DNA of 64,000 bases from contig VWZP01001408.1 of NCBI GenBank assembly GCA_013396995.1, forward strand, positions 1,376,696 to 1,440,695. The letters run 5' to 3'. The translations under genes and the position numbers were made by a program. Source of the stretch: Dicaeum eximium. Its lineage: Eukaryota; Chordata; Aves; Passeriformes; Dicaeidae. The notes under the pieces were generated by a model. It searched no databases. It had not been told where the DNA came from and saw only the letters and a program-made list of their open reading frames with translations. Shown piece after piece: positions 50,228 to 63,727 of this stretch (positions are counted from its first letter, which is position 1; the number at the start of each line of letters is the position of its first letter).

Positions 50228-50265
<38 letters not shown>
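50228..50265. repeat. (AT)19 microsatellite
   Basis: 38 bp of uninterrupted AT dinucleotides preceded by GGAAC and followed by GTACGTG. Perfect and long, so probably variable in length between individuals. Confidence 0.98.
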
Positions 50266-50269
<4 letters not shown>

Positions 50270-52440
50270 GTGATTTGGTTTTGCATCAAAGATGTATGCA
50301 GCACAAATGCATAATAGATAATAATGCATGCTTCATGCAAAATACTATGGAAAACCTCCATTTTCAGAAGTTTCCTGTAATTCCAAATGCTTTTTACTGA
50401 AAAGTAGAGACCTGGAAAGCTTTTATGAACCAAGATGTTTACTACTGACATTATGAAAGTTTCTTTTCACAGAACAAGTAATTTGCTTAAAAACTTGTAT
50501 GTGAAACACCTTCCTCTTTAGCTACTTTAAGCCAGAATGAAGCAAATTAAATTCAATAAGGAATAAAGGCTAAAACTAGTGGTTTCTATGTTCAAGATTG
50601 TTAGAGTAACCTTATTGCTCCAAGGAGGATATAAAAAAAGTAATTGTCTTTCTATTGCAAAAATTCTTTCTGTGTAAGTGCCTCATTTTGCTTGAGAAGC
50701 ACAGCATTGGTTGCTCACCTCTGCATCCATTAGCCACTTAAACACATTAAAGTGCTTTAAAAAATTTTTACAGTAAAATTTAGGCTTTTACTAGACATTG
50801 CTCATGACAGGTTGAAATAACCCTTTTTATTCTCTATCTATTTTCTTGTATTTCCCAGTCCTTATCTTTTGTGATAGGAAAAAAGGTCACTGTGTTTAAT
50901 GAACTGAAGCAATAAAATTCAGAAGCTGAAACAGAGAAAAGTAAGGTTTATAAACCTTGACTCTAAACTTTGTGAACCTTAATGAGCATATTCTATGAAA
51001 AGAAAAAAATCTAAACAAAGAGAAATTACGTGATGGTAAGAGATCTAGACTGCCACTCTTTACTATTACTTCAATCTCAAGTGGTTTGTATGGTTCTTAT
51101 CATCATTACTGATTTTTTTTACCTTCAGTCATTGGACGATGTCATAGCAATTAGCAGAGTGGTAGTCTATGTGAGTGCCTTGGTAATTCCTCCTGCCAAT
51201 AGAAGGATTATAGATACATTCCCAAATTAATTTAGCTTTAATCCAATTATTCTCAAGTTAGGATTGAGTATGTGCATTGTGGAGACACGAACAAACCGCA
51301 GAGCTCACCTGCCAGCTGAGCTGCTGGCACTGAGTCTGGGCACGCTTTGGGCTGCTCCCAGAGGTGACAAGGGCAGTGCTGCTCTCTTTGTGCACCGCCT
51401 TCTGTGACCAAGGGGCTCTCAGCTCTCTCTGAAAGCATACCAAGCCTGCTCAGTGACAAATCTCTGCTGCTCCCAGGGCTGCCTCACTGCAGCTCGCTGC
51501 CCGCTGTTTCCATGGATGTGCTTTTTAAAACAGCTTTCATCATATATGGTTTTGCTAGTAATTTCAAAGGGAAGTTTATTGACACTTTGGCATTTTTTCT
51601 CATTTCCTGAAGTGCTCATAACCAAAGCACTTGTGTGTAAGGCTGGCAGGTCTCTTAAATGTTCTTATGGGCTGAATGAGCACTACTGTTTCTGTTGGCT
51701 TTATGGAATCCATGGAATTTGTCAGAAAACTTCTTTTCACTTATTTCTCAGCAGAATGGTACTGATGAAAGAGATGTGTAATTCTGGTGTCTTCATGTTC
51801 AATTAAATTCACATCCAAACATGAGCCAGTGTTACTCACTTTCCTATGTAATTTGTAATATTTGGCACTTTATGCTCAAAAATGAGATCAGAGGAGGTGA
51901 TGGAATAACGTAAAATCCATCAGAAATTCAGGCTAAAATTACCACTAAATACTGGCTTCTGAAAGCCATTGCTCACGTTATTAAATATTACTGATCTTCT
52001 GAGTGTCTCTTCCTTCTTTAATTCCCAGTGAAGTGATTTGGCTATGAGAAGTTGTGTGGGTGCTTTGTGTGGGAGTGCTGACACAGCACTCACAGAGCCC
52101 TGTTTAGTGTCTGCACTGAGACACTAAGCCTGCTCCTTCCTTTGTATGGGCTGTCAATACTCTCCCATTGCAGCTCGGAGCTGAGCAGTTTGTTCCACCT
52201 AAGCTCTCCCTGCATTGTCAGACAGTGCTGGGAAAGCTGCTGCAACTTAGCACCAGGAATTGTCACACAGGTGGATGAAGGGGTTGCCTTTTTCTGTCTT
52301 GCAGCTCTTGCTGCTGACAGCTGAGATGCAGTGCTAGACTTTATGCTAAATTAAATATAAAAGAAGCAGGATTCAGGAAGATCAAGGAAAAGCTCTGGAC
52401 TGGGGCCAACATCAGTCCAATTATTCAGCATAGAGTTTAT
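50266..52440. other. Unique sequence with a GC-richer block
   Basis: Mostly AT-rich; about 51280-51520 is GC-richer, with overlapping frames on both strands but no recognisable protein or repeat. It may be an old unrecognised repeat or a noncoding exon. Confidence 0.45.
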
Positions 52441-52466
52441 CAGATAAAACATGTATGTTTTATCTG
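52441..52466. repeat. 26-bp hairpin with perfect 12-bp arms
   Basis: CAGATAAAACAT (52441-52452), spacer GT, then ATGTTTTATCTG (52455-52466). Includes a central ACATGTATGT. About 80 bp downstream AGATAAACATGTATT (52544-52558) resembles the left part of the hairpin. Confidence 0.95.
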
Positions 52467-53965
52467 TTTGTGCTTGAGTTTAAACACTATTGTGTGAATC
52501 AAGAATAGTATATAGGTTACCAATTATCAAGATAATATGAACAAGATAAACATGTATTAAAACTCTAAGATCCAACATCTTCCAAAGGACCTTTTAATTT
52601 TTTCTGTATGCTTCTTCCTCGATCTCAGCTGCCCTATAAGTCACTGCCTTTTTTAAGAGGCAGTAGAATTCCTACTACAATCTATTGCACAGGTGCATGG
52701 ATGCTCAATAATGCTTTTGCTGAACTTGCTTTTCAACACAGGCAAGGAATTGACAGGGAGGGTTCTTTTTACTTAACAGGGATTAATGAGTTTTGATGTC
52801 TCTGACTGGGAATAGTGCAAATACAAATTGTTTATTCAGCTTATGGCATTCATTCTAAAATCAGAGAAACACAGCCTGAGACATATAAACTCAGGCTTGC
52901 ATGTTCCCATCATATTTGTCATTTAATTGTCTAGATTAATATTCAGTTTGTCAGCCACATTATCTGCCTAAGCACTCCAAAAATCTGTAGCTATGGTCTG
53001 GTATGGCTAGAAGTAAAGCAAGCAGATTCTAGTATGAGCTGAAAGCATCTGCCATTTCAGCATATTCTGGTGTTCAGCAAAGTATGACCTGTCACCTTAG
53101 AGAAGTAGGCTTTGTATTTTCATTATTTGATCGTGATTTCTTCTCCCTTCAACCCTCTTCAAATGTGTACACCTAAGCAGAGGCTTGGAAAGGTGAAAAT
53201 ATTAAGCCTTGGGCAGGTGGCACTTGGAAGAGAAAAACTGCAGGGAAAAGTGTCAGAAAAGCACTGCGCTGGGCAGGAGCTGAGAATCCTTGGGGAGCAA
53301 GTCATTTTAAGAAGCACTGAGTTGCTTTCTCTCAGGCATTCACATTTCTCTCATTGATGCAAGGAGTTCTGCGTCTCTTTTTTAGTCCTCTAGTCTTTAT
53401 GTGGTTTTCTGTCATCCTTTATTTTTAGTCTTCCTCCTACCCCACCCTCCACTTTACTCTTTTGATTGCATTTAACATTTTCTAGTGTCTTTCAGAATTT
53501 CTCAGACAGTCTTGTCCCTCTAGGATGAATAAGTCTTCCTTACCTGGTATCAGTGGAGTTCTTCAAATTAAACAAAAGTACAGTTTAGGGGGAAGATTGA
53601 TGCAGCAGCAGACAGGCAGAGTAAGTTCACTTAAATTGCAATGAGTAGATGCCTCATGGCTAGAAGCAGGAAAGGGAATTTGTTATATGACAATTATGAA
53701 CTCGGGCACTTTATAGTAATGGCATAAGGCTTGTTCAGTGCATTTTTCCATGAGATAAAAGGATGATGGGATTGATTATATTAGCATTACTAACTGAAGG
53801 GAATTGGTTTGTTTTCTTCATACTTGAACTCAGATCAGTGGAGTACTGCAACTGTTTGCTGTTTGGTCAGAGATGGGAAAGGCAAGGGATATTACCCATA
53901 AGCTCCTACTGCCTTAGGGGGAAAGCATCTACAACCATTTTTAAAACCTTGGGTGCTGCTGTAGC
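52467..53965. other. Unique noncoding sequence, no gene recognised
   Basis: AT-rich; frames up to 81 codons without recognisable product. Confidence 0.5.
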
Positions 53966-54019
53966 TGTGCAAAGACATTTTTCTCTATTGACATTTTGTG
54001 CAAAGACATTTTCTCTATT
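53966..54019. repeat. Two-copy tandem duplication, period 31 bp
   Basis: TGTGCAAAGACATTTTTCTC followed by TATT (53966-53989) recurs at 53997-54019 with a single T deleted. A small recent duplication. Confidence 0.9.
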
Positions 54020-57000
54020 CTTTTGAGGGAGTTCTGTATAGCTGAGAAGTCTCCAATCCTTCAGTCTACTCTTCACAAATTCAAAAAATATTGATCTAGA
54101 TAGGTGTCTTTGTGAAAATATAATCTGGATTTACATGTGGGCAATTTACAATAAAATAGGATATGGAATCCTATTTTCTCATGTTCTTTGAAATGGTGAC
54201 ACTCAAAAGCAATCTTGCTGTTTCATGGGATAGAATGAATTCTCAGTTCCAATGAAATTTGTATCAAGTTCAAGCTTGTAGCTATTTTGGTTTATATTTC
54301 AGTACCTCTCAAAGTTTTCTGAGAAAAAGAGGGGTGGTGGTGATATATAATTAAGGCTATCCCAGTGTTCTAGTTTGTGGAGGTTTACTGCACATTTTAC
54401 ATTTCATATGTTAATAGGCCTGTGTGGGCTGTACACAAAGAAGTTCTGATGTAAAAAGAAATGAACAACTGAACCTAAACATTTTCATCCTTAGATTCCA
54501 AGGCAGCTAGTTGTGAAATTTGGAGCTACTTCTACAGTCACAGTTACAAATCCAGAGGGTACAGTCAAACTAATTAAACTGCAGTGAGACTTATAGAATA
54601 TGTATGTTTTTTTTCCATTGAGTAGGAAAATCTCTGTTGTCAGCATTTCACCTCATATTGGTTATTCCTTATACTAAAAGGCCTTTCTATTTCAGCTTGT
54701 AGTCTATGTGAAAAAAAAAAAAAAAAGTCACAGCTGTTCTTAAACAATTCTATTTGGATTTGCATTGTTTTGTTTGCCAAGAATTTGCACTTGAAAGAGC
54801 AAAAGAGTTGTAAAGATAACGCTTTATTTGGTTTATTCACACTGATCCCTTAGGAGGTTTCCTACTTCTGAGCCAGATCCATTTTGTCAGAGGTCTCTGC
54901 ACTGGCCCTATTCTGTCTTGAGCTGGTTGAGCACTTCAGTGAGCTTCCTCCCAGGTTTATGCTGTCTCTTCTTTGCTGCCATTGAAGAATCCTACATGGA
55001 GTCTTATCCAAATGTCTTGTGTAGTTGGAGTCAAGGGTTCTTTGATTCCTATTAGCTTCTGAAAAACGGATGATTTTTCATGTAAAACAATTTCAAAACA
55101 AGTTTTGTTTATGTGGCTCAGAACATGGACAAGACAAGGGTCATTTTTTTCAGAATGTGATTGTATAGACTTAAGGTTCTCTGAAAATTCCATTCACAGG
55201 AAAAATATTTCTTGAGTGACTGTAGCCCCTGGTATTCATCTGTCTGAGAGAATATCTGTTGTAAATTAAGGCTAAACAGTGTAATTTTTCTTTCTTGTCA
55301 ATAGACACCTTCTCATATTTTTCAATCTTTTGTGTTAAATGGAATACTTCATAAAAATAATAGTAAAAAGCTGCTTTTTGCATGTTATGAGCACAAAGAT
55401 TTACTTGAAAAAAATTTTGAAGGAACTTAGTCTAGGCATTAGTAGAAGAGGTTTGGGGGATTTTTTTTTTCTCAAATGGAAATTTAATAATTTTTCAACC
55501 TGAAATTGATTTCTAGTTTTGAAGATTTTTAAGTTCCCTATTGTACAAAGAAACTTCTGTCCTGAAAATATCTTCCCTATTTAACCAAGTGGCTTAATGT
55601 GAGCTGGGAAAAGGACGATGAGTCTGAGGGACTATCCAGTTGTGAGGCTTGCCACAAAAGCAGGAGAAAAAGCATCTAACTAAACAATAAAAGTCTAATA
55701 ACGAAATGTATTTGTGTACTACACTTCTGCACAGCACTGTAAAGATGGAAAACGCTGTGTAATTGCTATGATTTATTAATGCATTTGTATACTTTTGTAA
55801 TAGCTGTAGTACTTTCTAATAACAAGCAATACATTTATAAACACATTGTTGGCAAAGCTATTTTAGTCAACCAACCACTTCTGAATTTATGTAATTTTTG
55901 AGACATTATTTTAAATATGCACTTTAGAGTTTTCTGCATATAAAATGCTCCTAATTTATTTTAAATGGGACCTTGAGGAATTCAAGCCTGGGAACAAGTT
56001 TATTTAATGGCTTAAGGGGTTGCTAACACACACTGGTTTATAGCTGCTTGAAAGCAATAGATGATTTCCCCTCTCTTTTATGAGATGGATTTTAGTTGTT
56101 TTCTTTTGTGGAACTCAGGGTTTAACAGCTAGCAGGTATCTTCTCCCAGAGAAGTGTAACCTCAGACAAGAGAAGTTCAAGTGGCATAAACCCTGCAGTC
56201 TGTACAGACTGAGCAGAGCTGCTTTGCCCATTTTCTCAGTGGAACTGAGCAGACTGAAGTCTGCTTTCCATTTCTCAAGCCTGGCAGGTTTAGCTTGGCA
56301 CCACATCCTGCTGTGGCAGCTGGAGGGTTTGCTCTGAGCTCCCCAACAGCTCGTGACAAATGCGCTCTAATCAAAGCTGTGGTCACAGCACAGAGAAAAG
56401 AGCCAACTCTTCAGTATCATCTTTACCAGGGAGTTACATTTAAACAGAAGGAAAAATAGTACCAAAACATTTTGGCATGAAAAACTTGAAACAATATTTC
56501 TATTTTGAGCACTAGCCTTATTGACAGAAATCTGAGGAACAAATTTGCCAGGTGTTCCTGGTAATTTTTGTTGTCATGTTTATTTTCAGTAACTCTGATA
56601 TCTCCTTTTTGTAACATGTCAAATCTTCTTTTTCCTGTGTAACATTAGCTTTAAAACATGGCCCTGTATTTCTAAACTTAATCTCATTGCTAATTCCTCC
56701 TGAGATAGAGAAAAACTCTTTCTTCCCTGGCAGATCTCTTGTAGTAGAATTTATACTTTTTGTTTTTTTCTTTTGAAAATAGATTGATGCTTACTAAAGC
56801 AAATTTACTAATCAATTCTTCTTTGGTCTGTGTTTTATGTTTTGTCTTGTTTTGGTTTTTTTGGCTGGGGAATTGGGTTAACAGGGTGTTAACAAAAGCT
56901 TAAATATTATCTCTAAAGACACTTTAACCTAGAGATTTAAATCAAAGCACATAGTCTGTAGCTTTAAAAGGTGTATTGGAATTGTGCTCTGACTCTTAGC

Positions 57001-58850
57001 TTGGCAATATGCAATAGGCTTATCAGAGTTGAATCCAGGAAAGAAATATCCAAAGGCCCATGTCTCTCTCTTTAAATGTTTTAAAATGAGTCCTATTTCT
57101 TTTCACATAAAGGTTGAAATGGGAAAAGAATTGAGTCTAGATGGAAAACTTGATTTAGACCATAAATCAAGATTTATTTTTGTTCCTTTCCCTCTGCTGA
57201 AGATCTTGAATGTTCAACTACATTTGCTACAAGAGGTTTTGATTGCTCTCTTTCAAAATAGGTTAAAAAGAAAGTTGGGGGAAATGAGATGTGATGTGTA
57301 TTACAAATTATTTTAAAATATGAAAAGCAGAAACCATTAGACAATTCAGCCTGACTTGTCAGCTAGAGAGGAAAGAAGCTGGTTCCCAAAGCTGAGAATG
57401 ATCTGGGGTTGATAGGCATGGCACAGATGCAGGGGGGACCCATCAGCTGCAGTGTGCCAGTACAAGTTGCTAATTCTGGGCAGATTAGTCTGAAGGAACA
57501 AAAGGGCTGTGAAGTGCTAATTCCACTCCAGGACACCTGCTCACACTCAGATAACTTCACCCCATTCCCATTTGTGTGATGACTTTTTGCTGCTATGCAA
57601 GTGTGGCTAAGCATTGTCACAGAGCATTCAATTGATGTTTAGTGCTACCTGACATGATGTCATCTGACAGGATCACCTTTGGCCAAGTGAGAATTTGCTG
57701 TGTTGCTCAAGCCTCAAAATAAAAATTCATCGTGTGTGTGTGCTGTGCCTGCCAAGTCCCTCTTTAATCTGAGTTAACAGTTCCTTCATATATAGCACAG
57801 TAGCCGTTCCATTTCACAGACATTGAAGCTATAGCCAAGAGTTAATGCACCTAAATTACATAATGATAATTTTTCAGCGTGCAAAAATGACCTTAATGAA
57901 ATGGGATGAGTAAGAAGTCTTCTTAACACAGTCTGTTCCACCCCAGTTCCTTGCAAGGTGCCCAAGATGGGACCCCGAGGGGCCAAGTATCTGCCCCAAG
58001 GAGGGTCCTGGGAGCTCCCTGGGCAAGGATACAGAGGGGTCTGAAAGTCAGTGCCCTGCTAACGTTTCACCTCCACTCCAGCAGCAAGAAAATACCCCCC
58101 ACCTCTGGCAAGACGCCTTTACTTGAAGGCTCATCTTCTTTCTTCCGAAGTAGGGGTTTTTGAACCCTGCTTTTGAAGAAGACGCAGATGGAAGAAGAGC
58201 AGAACATTTGGGATTAAAGCTCTGTTCCAGAGTGGAGGGGACTTGGCTCCTGTGCCCACTTCAGTGGTGTTCAAACCATCACCTCCTGGCCTCTGAGAGT
58301 GTGCTGAGCCCAAAGGTCTGAGTGCTCTGCCTTAGTGTTGAGCTGGGGTAAAGAGGTGCTGGTTGCTTTCTTCTTGCTTTTCTATCTCGATAGCATTTCT
58401 TCCTTGAACATTGCTTTAGAAATTCCTTGTAAAAATATGCTGAAGGCACTTGGCAAAGACTTTAGCTTCATAATAAATTATTTTTAAGAGAAGAGATGAT
58501 CCTGCATGCTATTGCTATTTTTATAAATGTCAGTGAGGGCACAGCATTGTGACAGAGGGGCTCTCAAGCTCTTGAGGTAAACACTTCACCCTATGGAAAT
58601 GCTGCTGTAGGAGTCCTGATGATTTTCTGCACTCTGGAGGGATTTGCAGGCAGCTCTTTGGGAATGAATACCTTTCCTGCCCCAGTTAGTGTAAGCAAAA
58701 GCTTTCCTTAGTCACGATTATCATGTTCAGACTGCAGTGTGACAGTACTTGGAGCCTCTGATACACTGAAATATGTTTGCACTGATGAATTGCTGAAAAA
58801 ACTGAGTGGGTGGGTGGGCTCCAAACTCTTCTCTGTGTCAAAAGGATTGA
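54020..58850. other. Unique noncoding sequence, no gene recognised
   Basis: AT-rich with a 15-A run (54712-54726). About 55700-55970 has the even, low-repeat look of conserved noncoding DNA (inference). A GC-richer segment at about 57940-58110 shows no recognisable gene. Frames reach 95 codons (57029-57316) without a known product. Confidence 0.5.
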
Positions 58851-58868
58851 CAATAGGATCAATAGGAT
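58851..58868. repeat. Two-copy 9-bp tandem repeat
   Basis: CAATAGGAT occurs twice in tandem, followed by CT. Minor slippage product. Confidence 0.8.
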
Positions 58869-60643
58869 CTGACTAGGATAAAAACAAACAGCATACAGAG
58901 CTTTCCTTGGAGTATTTAGATAGTATTTTGTAGCAGTCCTCCATTTATTTTGTGTATTTCAGGGTCAAGAACATTTAGCTCCTGTCTTAGTGAGCAGAGG
59001 GCTCTTCTGCTTTTTGTGCAATGCCTGATGAAATGGTGCAATGCTTATCACGAAATGATAAAAAGCACTAGCCATTGCAGAGCCTCAGACTCACTTAATA
59101 AATGGAACTGTGAATAATTAGAGTTTTATAAATGGTTTCTCAAGAAAAACAATTGTCAGAAGAATAAATGCAGGGAATTGCAGCAGAATATTCAAGTGCT
59201 GGTTTTCAATTTCTTTAGAAGTTATGATTAATAGAGTCAGCCCACAGAATCTTTTATATCTGGTCCTGGCCTGCAGAAAGCACAAGGCACCAGCATTGTC
59301 TGAAGCCATTTGGATTATGAGAACTGAACTTGGCATTTTATAAGACAAGTGAACTTTACTTTTTAAATTGCTTTCAGTCTTAACTTGTTGTTGTGTTTAA
59401 CCACTGACTGCAGTGTCAGGGAAACAGGATATAGAGTTTGCTTCTAGAGTGACACAATGAATTTAGCAGAATTAGGTAGAAATTTGATTTGGTATTTCAG
59501 TATTTATCACAAACTTGCAGCTTCCAGTGGTTTTCTTCTCCACTTTTCTCCCCTTGTTTTGAAATTCTGAGCAGTTCCCATTGATAGAAATTTAAGTTTC
59601 AAATGCTTTTTTTTCCCCATTATGTTTTGCTATTGATAGATAAAAGTGAAAGAACCATTTCCTAAAATATTTTGTTTCATTCCTGTTACTGAAAGGCTAA
59701 AGGGATTTGATTTAAACTCAAAAAATTAAAAAGGGACATTGGACCAAAATCTTCCCTGTTCAACCATGAGGTGTAGTTTAGAGAAAGGTAATATACAGTA
59801 TAAGTTTGTACAAGCTGAGGAAGAGCTTATTTATTTCTCTTCATTAAAATCAAGAAGATATTTTGTTTATAATCATACACTTGATTCAGAGACTGAACTT
59901 CCTTCCTGATTAAATCACTGGGATTTGGCAAGTATTTGCAATTTCTTATCCAGCAGGTCTGTAATATTCAGAGCTGTATCAAAGTAATTAAAAATAAATA
60001 TGTGTCTGAGGCTTAAGTGCTGCTACGTATACCTGAGTGCATGCACACTCTCAAAGTGAAAAACAGGTCGTGAGAAAACATCCTTTACACAAAACTCTCT
60101 GTTATCTTGTACCAGCGTCAGCTTTGTAAATCTTATTATTTCTATAACTTCAATGAGAATGTGGAGCATTTTACTATCAGAATGTATTAATCACTTACTC
60201 TGTACACAGAAGTTTTCCTCACACTCAAAAGAAAAACAATCCTAATAACTGGTAGCCTGTTATTCTCAGTGGCAAAAAAACCTAAAATATTTTAAGGTGG
60301 GTGCCTGATTGGTTTTACTCTGTAGTTTGCTGGTCTTCCTAAAATAAATGCACACTTTGGGAAATGTGCTGGCTGTTTAATGCATTTAGAAAATATTATT
60401 AATTGCAGCTTATTTTCCTAAAAGAAACAAGCTTGTGTAATTCTGTTCAAATTAGAGTGGTCTTATACCCAGTAGTTTCCAGTTAAGGACTTCACAGAAA
60501 TCTTTTCTCAGTTTTGGTTTCCAAGTATTGCCTCTATTTATCCTTCCCTCAAAGCTTATGTGAGTTATGAATCCTGAAAATAAATTTTAAAAAAATATTA
60601 GAAATGGGTAAAAACCTAGTTCCCTCTTTCAGCTAGGTAAATT
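58869..60643. other. Unique noncoding sequence, no gene recognised
   Basis: AT-rich, no recognised gene or mobile element. Confidence 0.5.
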
Positions 60644-61180
60644 CTGTTCCTCCCCATCTTCCCTCAGGATTAATTCTCTCATACACCAAATTTTCTGCTG
60701 TGATTTTGGCTGACTTACTCCTTGTGTTCCTGCCTGATGTGAACAAACAGACCCCCAAATATTGCCCAGCTCTAGCCAAAATGCTGGTCCTGGTTGCCTC
60801 AGAGGTCAGCTTTTCTCCTCAGCCCACAAAGCCAAGCAGACAAGTTTGGTGGCTGTACAAACAGGGGCAGGAAAAGGGGCTGTGAAAGTCCAGGGACTTC
60901 ACTGACAGCACTGAGCTCTGTCCTCTTCTACATCCCCCAAAAGCAGAACAGTTCCTGTGTTTGGCACTGCCCTACTGGCCACAGCACTTGTTCCTTTCCA
61001 CTAGGATTTCACACCATTTCCAAAAGTCCAAATCTTGGTTCACATGTCTCCCTGCAGTATTTAGTCAGGACATCAGTGTTTTTAGCACAGTAGCTCCAAA
61101 ACCAGGTGTAATTTCTGGATCACAGGGCACACTTAGTCCCCTGAAGTAGAAAAACCCTAGAAAACCACCAGCAGGTAAGT
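60644..61180 (+). other. Possible noncoding exon (splice-site pair)
   Basis: A pyrimidine tract ending CCATCTTCCCTCAG (AG at 60666-60667) is followed 507 bp later by a perfect donor consensus CAG/GTAAGT (61172-61180). The interval is GC-richer than its flanks. Frames inside it (60700-60885 and 60794-61093) are not recognisable as protein. One exact donor consensus is expected about once in 128 kb of strand-sequence by chance, so the support is weak. Confidence 0.15.
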
Positions 61181-63489
61181 CAGCAGCTCCTGGCTTGGGG
61201 AGAGAACCACGATGGAGACAACTCCCCCCTTTTCACCCTGCGATGCCTTGCCCCAACCCAGGGAGCTGAGTCACTGCTTTCAATTGCTCCTGCCTTTTAT
61301 TTATACTGTTTTCCTTTGTAATGCTGCTTGAATTCTCTCTTCCCAGCTGAGTTTTGAGACACAGTTTGGACAAGCCTGCTTTCCCAGCTGTTTGGCACTG
61401 TGGGAGCAGAGCTATCTGCCCTGGGGCTGGCTCTGTTCATCTGTCACAGACCCCTGAGACCGTGAAACGGAAAATTTCCTTTCAAACAGATGCTGTATAG
61501 GGAATGCCCACATCAAGAATGAGAAGTAAATCTGGAGAAAAAAATTATTTTAGCCTAATGATTGCTGTTCACATGAATGGAAATATCAATATTTGTTTAA
61601 GACACAAGCTCACGAATGTCTGGTGAATGGCAAAAAAATTCTTACATTTAGGATATTTCTACTTTTCTTGACCCTTCCCACAACAGGAGGTTTTCTAAAC
61701 CCTTCTCTCTTCTTATTTGCTTCTTCTGAATAAAATGAAATTTATTTCATTTCCTGGGTCTCCAGGCATTCCCAGGGCTAACTTTGTGTTAAGAAGACAG
61801 ATGCATTATACAGAGCAAACTTTGGAATGAATACAGATGCATGAAAAACTTCCTGTAATACAGGATCCCCTTATGCCAAACCAATACTCCTTTAAAACTC
61901 TGAAATATCCAGTCAAATGGCCTAATTCTATCTAGTTTCTGTCTCAGCCTTGGGTCAAAACAGAAATGTCATTGGAGTGGCTTTTCCCAAGATATTTAAC
62001 ATCCCAGTTTATTGGACTCCTGAAGCTTGATACTGGGTATCCAAATTAAACCTTAATGATCTACCTTTAAGTTAAAGAAAACAGTTCTGAAAATTTTTGT
62101 AAGGCTTGTTTTGCCTTCTTTTTCCATTATTCAAGAAATCTGTCTTCCCCCCTCCTCCAGAAAAGATTATTTTAAAGAGATATATTTCTCCTTTTGGTAT
62201 ATTTCTCTACATTTTTATCATGCATGCAAAGCTGAAAAATTGTATGAATGAATCCTCTACTAAGAAATATCCAATATTTTTCTGGTTGACTAAAAATATA
62301 TGAATCTGTGAGCTGTTTATTAGTGCCTAGTGTATGTTGAATGAGTGCCCAGTAGTCTTCTTCTCAGTTTCCTGCTTTTTGAAGCAGATGGCACTGTCTT
62401 CATTTTCCCTGTAAAAGAAACCTTCTTATAACACATATGTATAAATCATTCTATAATGTACATTTTAAGGTTTGTATAACATAGCTTTCTTAATACAAAT
62501 CAGACAGGGATAAGATAGCAGTAGAATAATTTTCTTTTTAAAAAGACTTAGAATTTCTGTACTTCCTAGTTTTTTGATTTTGAGAAAATTAGAAAGAGAA
62601 ACCGATTATTTTCTTGATGTATCTGAAGCAAACATTGGTTTTGCAGGGAGCTCTCTTAAAATAGCAGTACTGTGTTGTCCCATCACTTGAAAATGCTGCA
62701 CATGTTCTGGTGAATTCTACTTTGTCATGGGGAAAATGAAATGCACTTGCCCACCTTGAGACTTAAGAAATACTACAAGTATTTGTTGGTTCAGTGTTCT
62801 CAGTGACAGATATATCTATGAATAGTACCTAAAACAGGTGCATTTTGAAAAAAAAATAAATATATTATTTTATCAAGAGCTGGATAAATCCTTTGGAGTC
62901 AACAAAATTCTTCTGTATAACTTAATGGGACAGCAAGGTCAGGCCTTCACAGAATAATTTGAATTTCTTACGTGCCCAGAAAGGCTCAGAGGGACCTTTC
63001 CCTGCTCAGTTAGGCTTAATGGGGGATGACTAACGCTCTTGTTTTGCAGCCAGATATTTGCAGAGGACAGGTTTGACAAAATGCAGTGTTGCAGTGGGAC
63101 ATGGAAGTTTCTGTGGAGCACATGATGCATTCCAGGATATCAGTGCTTCCCATGATATGCAGGTGTAATTGATGATCTTTCTTCCATGGATCTCATACTT
63201 GTGGTGTTGCAAGGAAGAGACTGAATGTGTCTTTACTTCTGACCTTGCAGAATATGCCCACCACAAAGAGAGGGAAATGGCAGGGTGTGGTGATTGTGTT
63301 TTTGGGTTTGCTGGATTTCCTAGCAGCATGCCTGCTAAGGTCTTCTTCGTAAGGGAAAAGATAACTTTTCTGACCAGAGGTTCTGTAAACAGTCTAGGGA
63401 CAATCTGTGCTCAAGGACACAGCTCGTGTTTTCTGTTCTGTTCCCATAACCTGGGAGAGGAAGCTGCTTGATTATCAGCTACCTCACTT
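61181..63489. other. Unique sequence; right end may contain U3 of the next LTR
   Basis: A GC-richer left part, then AT-rich. From about 63300 the sequence may already belong to the U3 of the retroviral element at the window edge, but I could not place its left boundary. Confidence 0.4.
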
Positions 63490-63705
63490 TAGTGTCAGAC
63501 ACGGACAGGAGCATTCTGCTCTAAGCACTAAGCAGAGCAGTGTACCAGGCTGCGCGTTATGAGGCATTAAGCCTCGGGCCTCAGACATGGAGCCAAATAC
63601 AATAAAAGTATTTTAAGCCTTCTGACATATGGAGTCTAAGTCTTTATGCATGGGGGGAAACAACCAAGACAATTGGAAACCCCTCGTGCAAGACAACAAC
63701 AACAA
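63490..63705 (+). mobile_element. Endogenous-retrovirus 5' LTR, promoter-R-U5 part
   Basis: A TATA-like GCATTAAG (about 63566-63573) precedes ACAATAAAAG with the poly(A) signal AATAAA at 63601-63606. This is a compact promoter/poly(A) layout like that of alpha- and betaretroviral LTRs. About 100 bp of R-U5 follow and end in ACAACAACAACA just before a primer binding site. The left (U3) boundary is not determined; 63490 is a conservative start. It is the left end of a provirus or internal fragment that continues beyond the window. Confidence 0.7.
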
Positions 63706-63727
63706 CGGTGCCCCAAAATGTGGGAGA
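63706..63727 (+). other. Retroviral primer binding site, lysine-tRNA type
   Basis: CGGTGCCCCAAAATGTGGGA resembles the 18-base site complementary to the 3' end of tRNA-Lys(1,2) (TGGCGCCCAACGTGGGGC) with substitutions and extra bases. It lies one base after the LTR's terminal CA. A lysine site is typical of betaretrovirus-like (ERVK) elements. The mismatches indicate decay. Confidence 0.65.
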
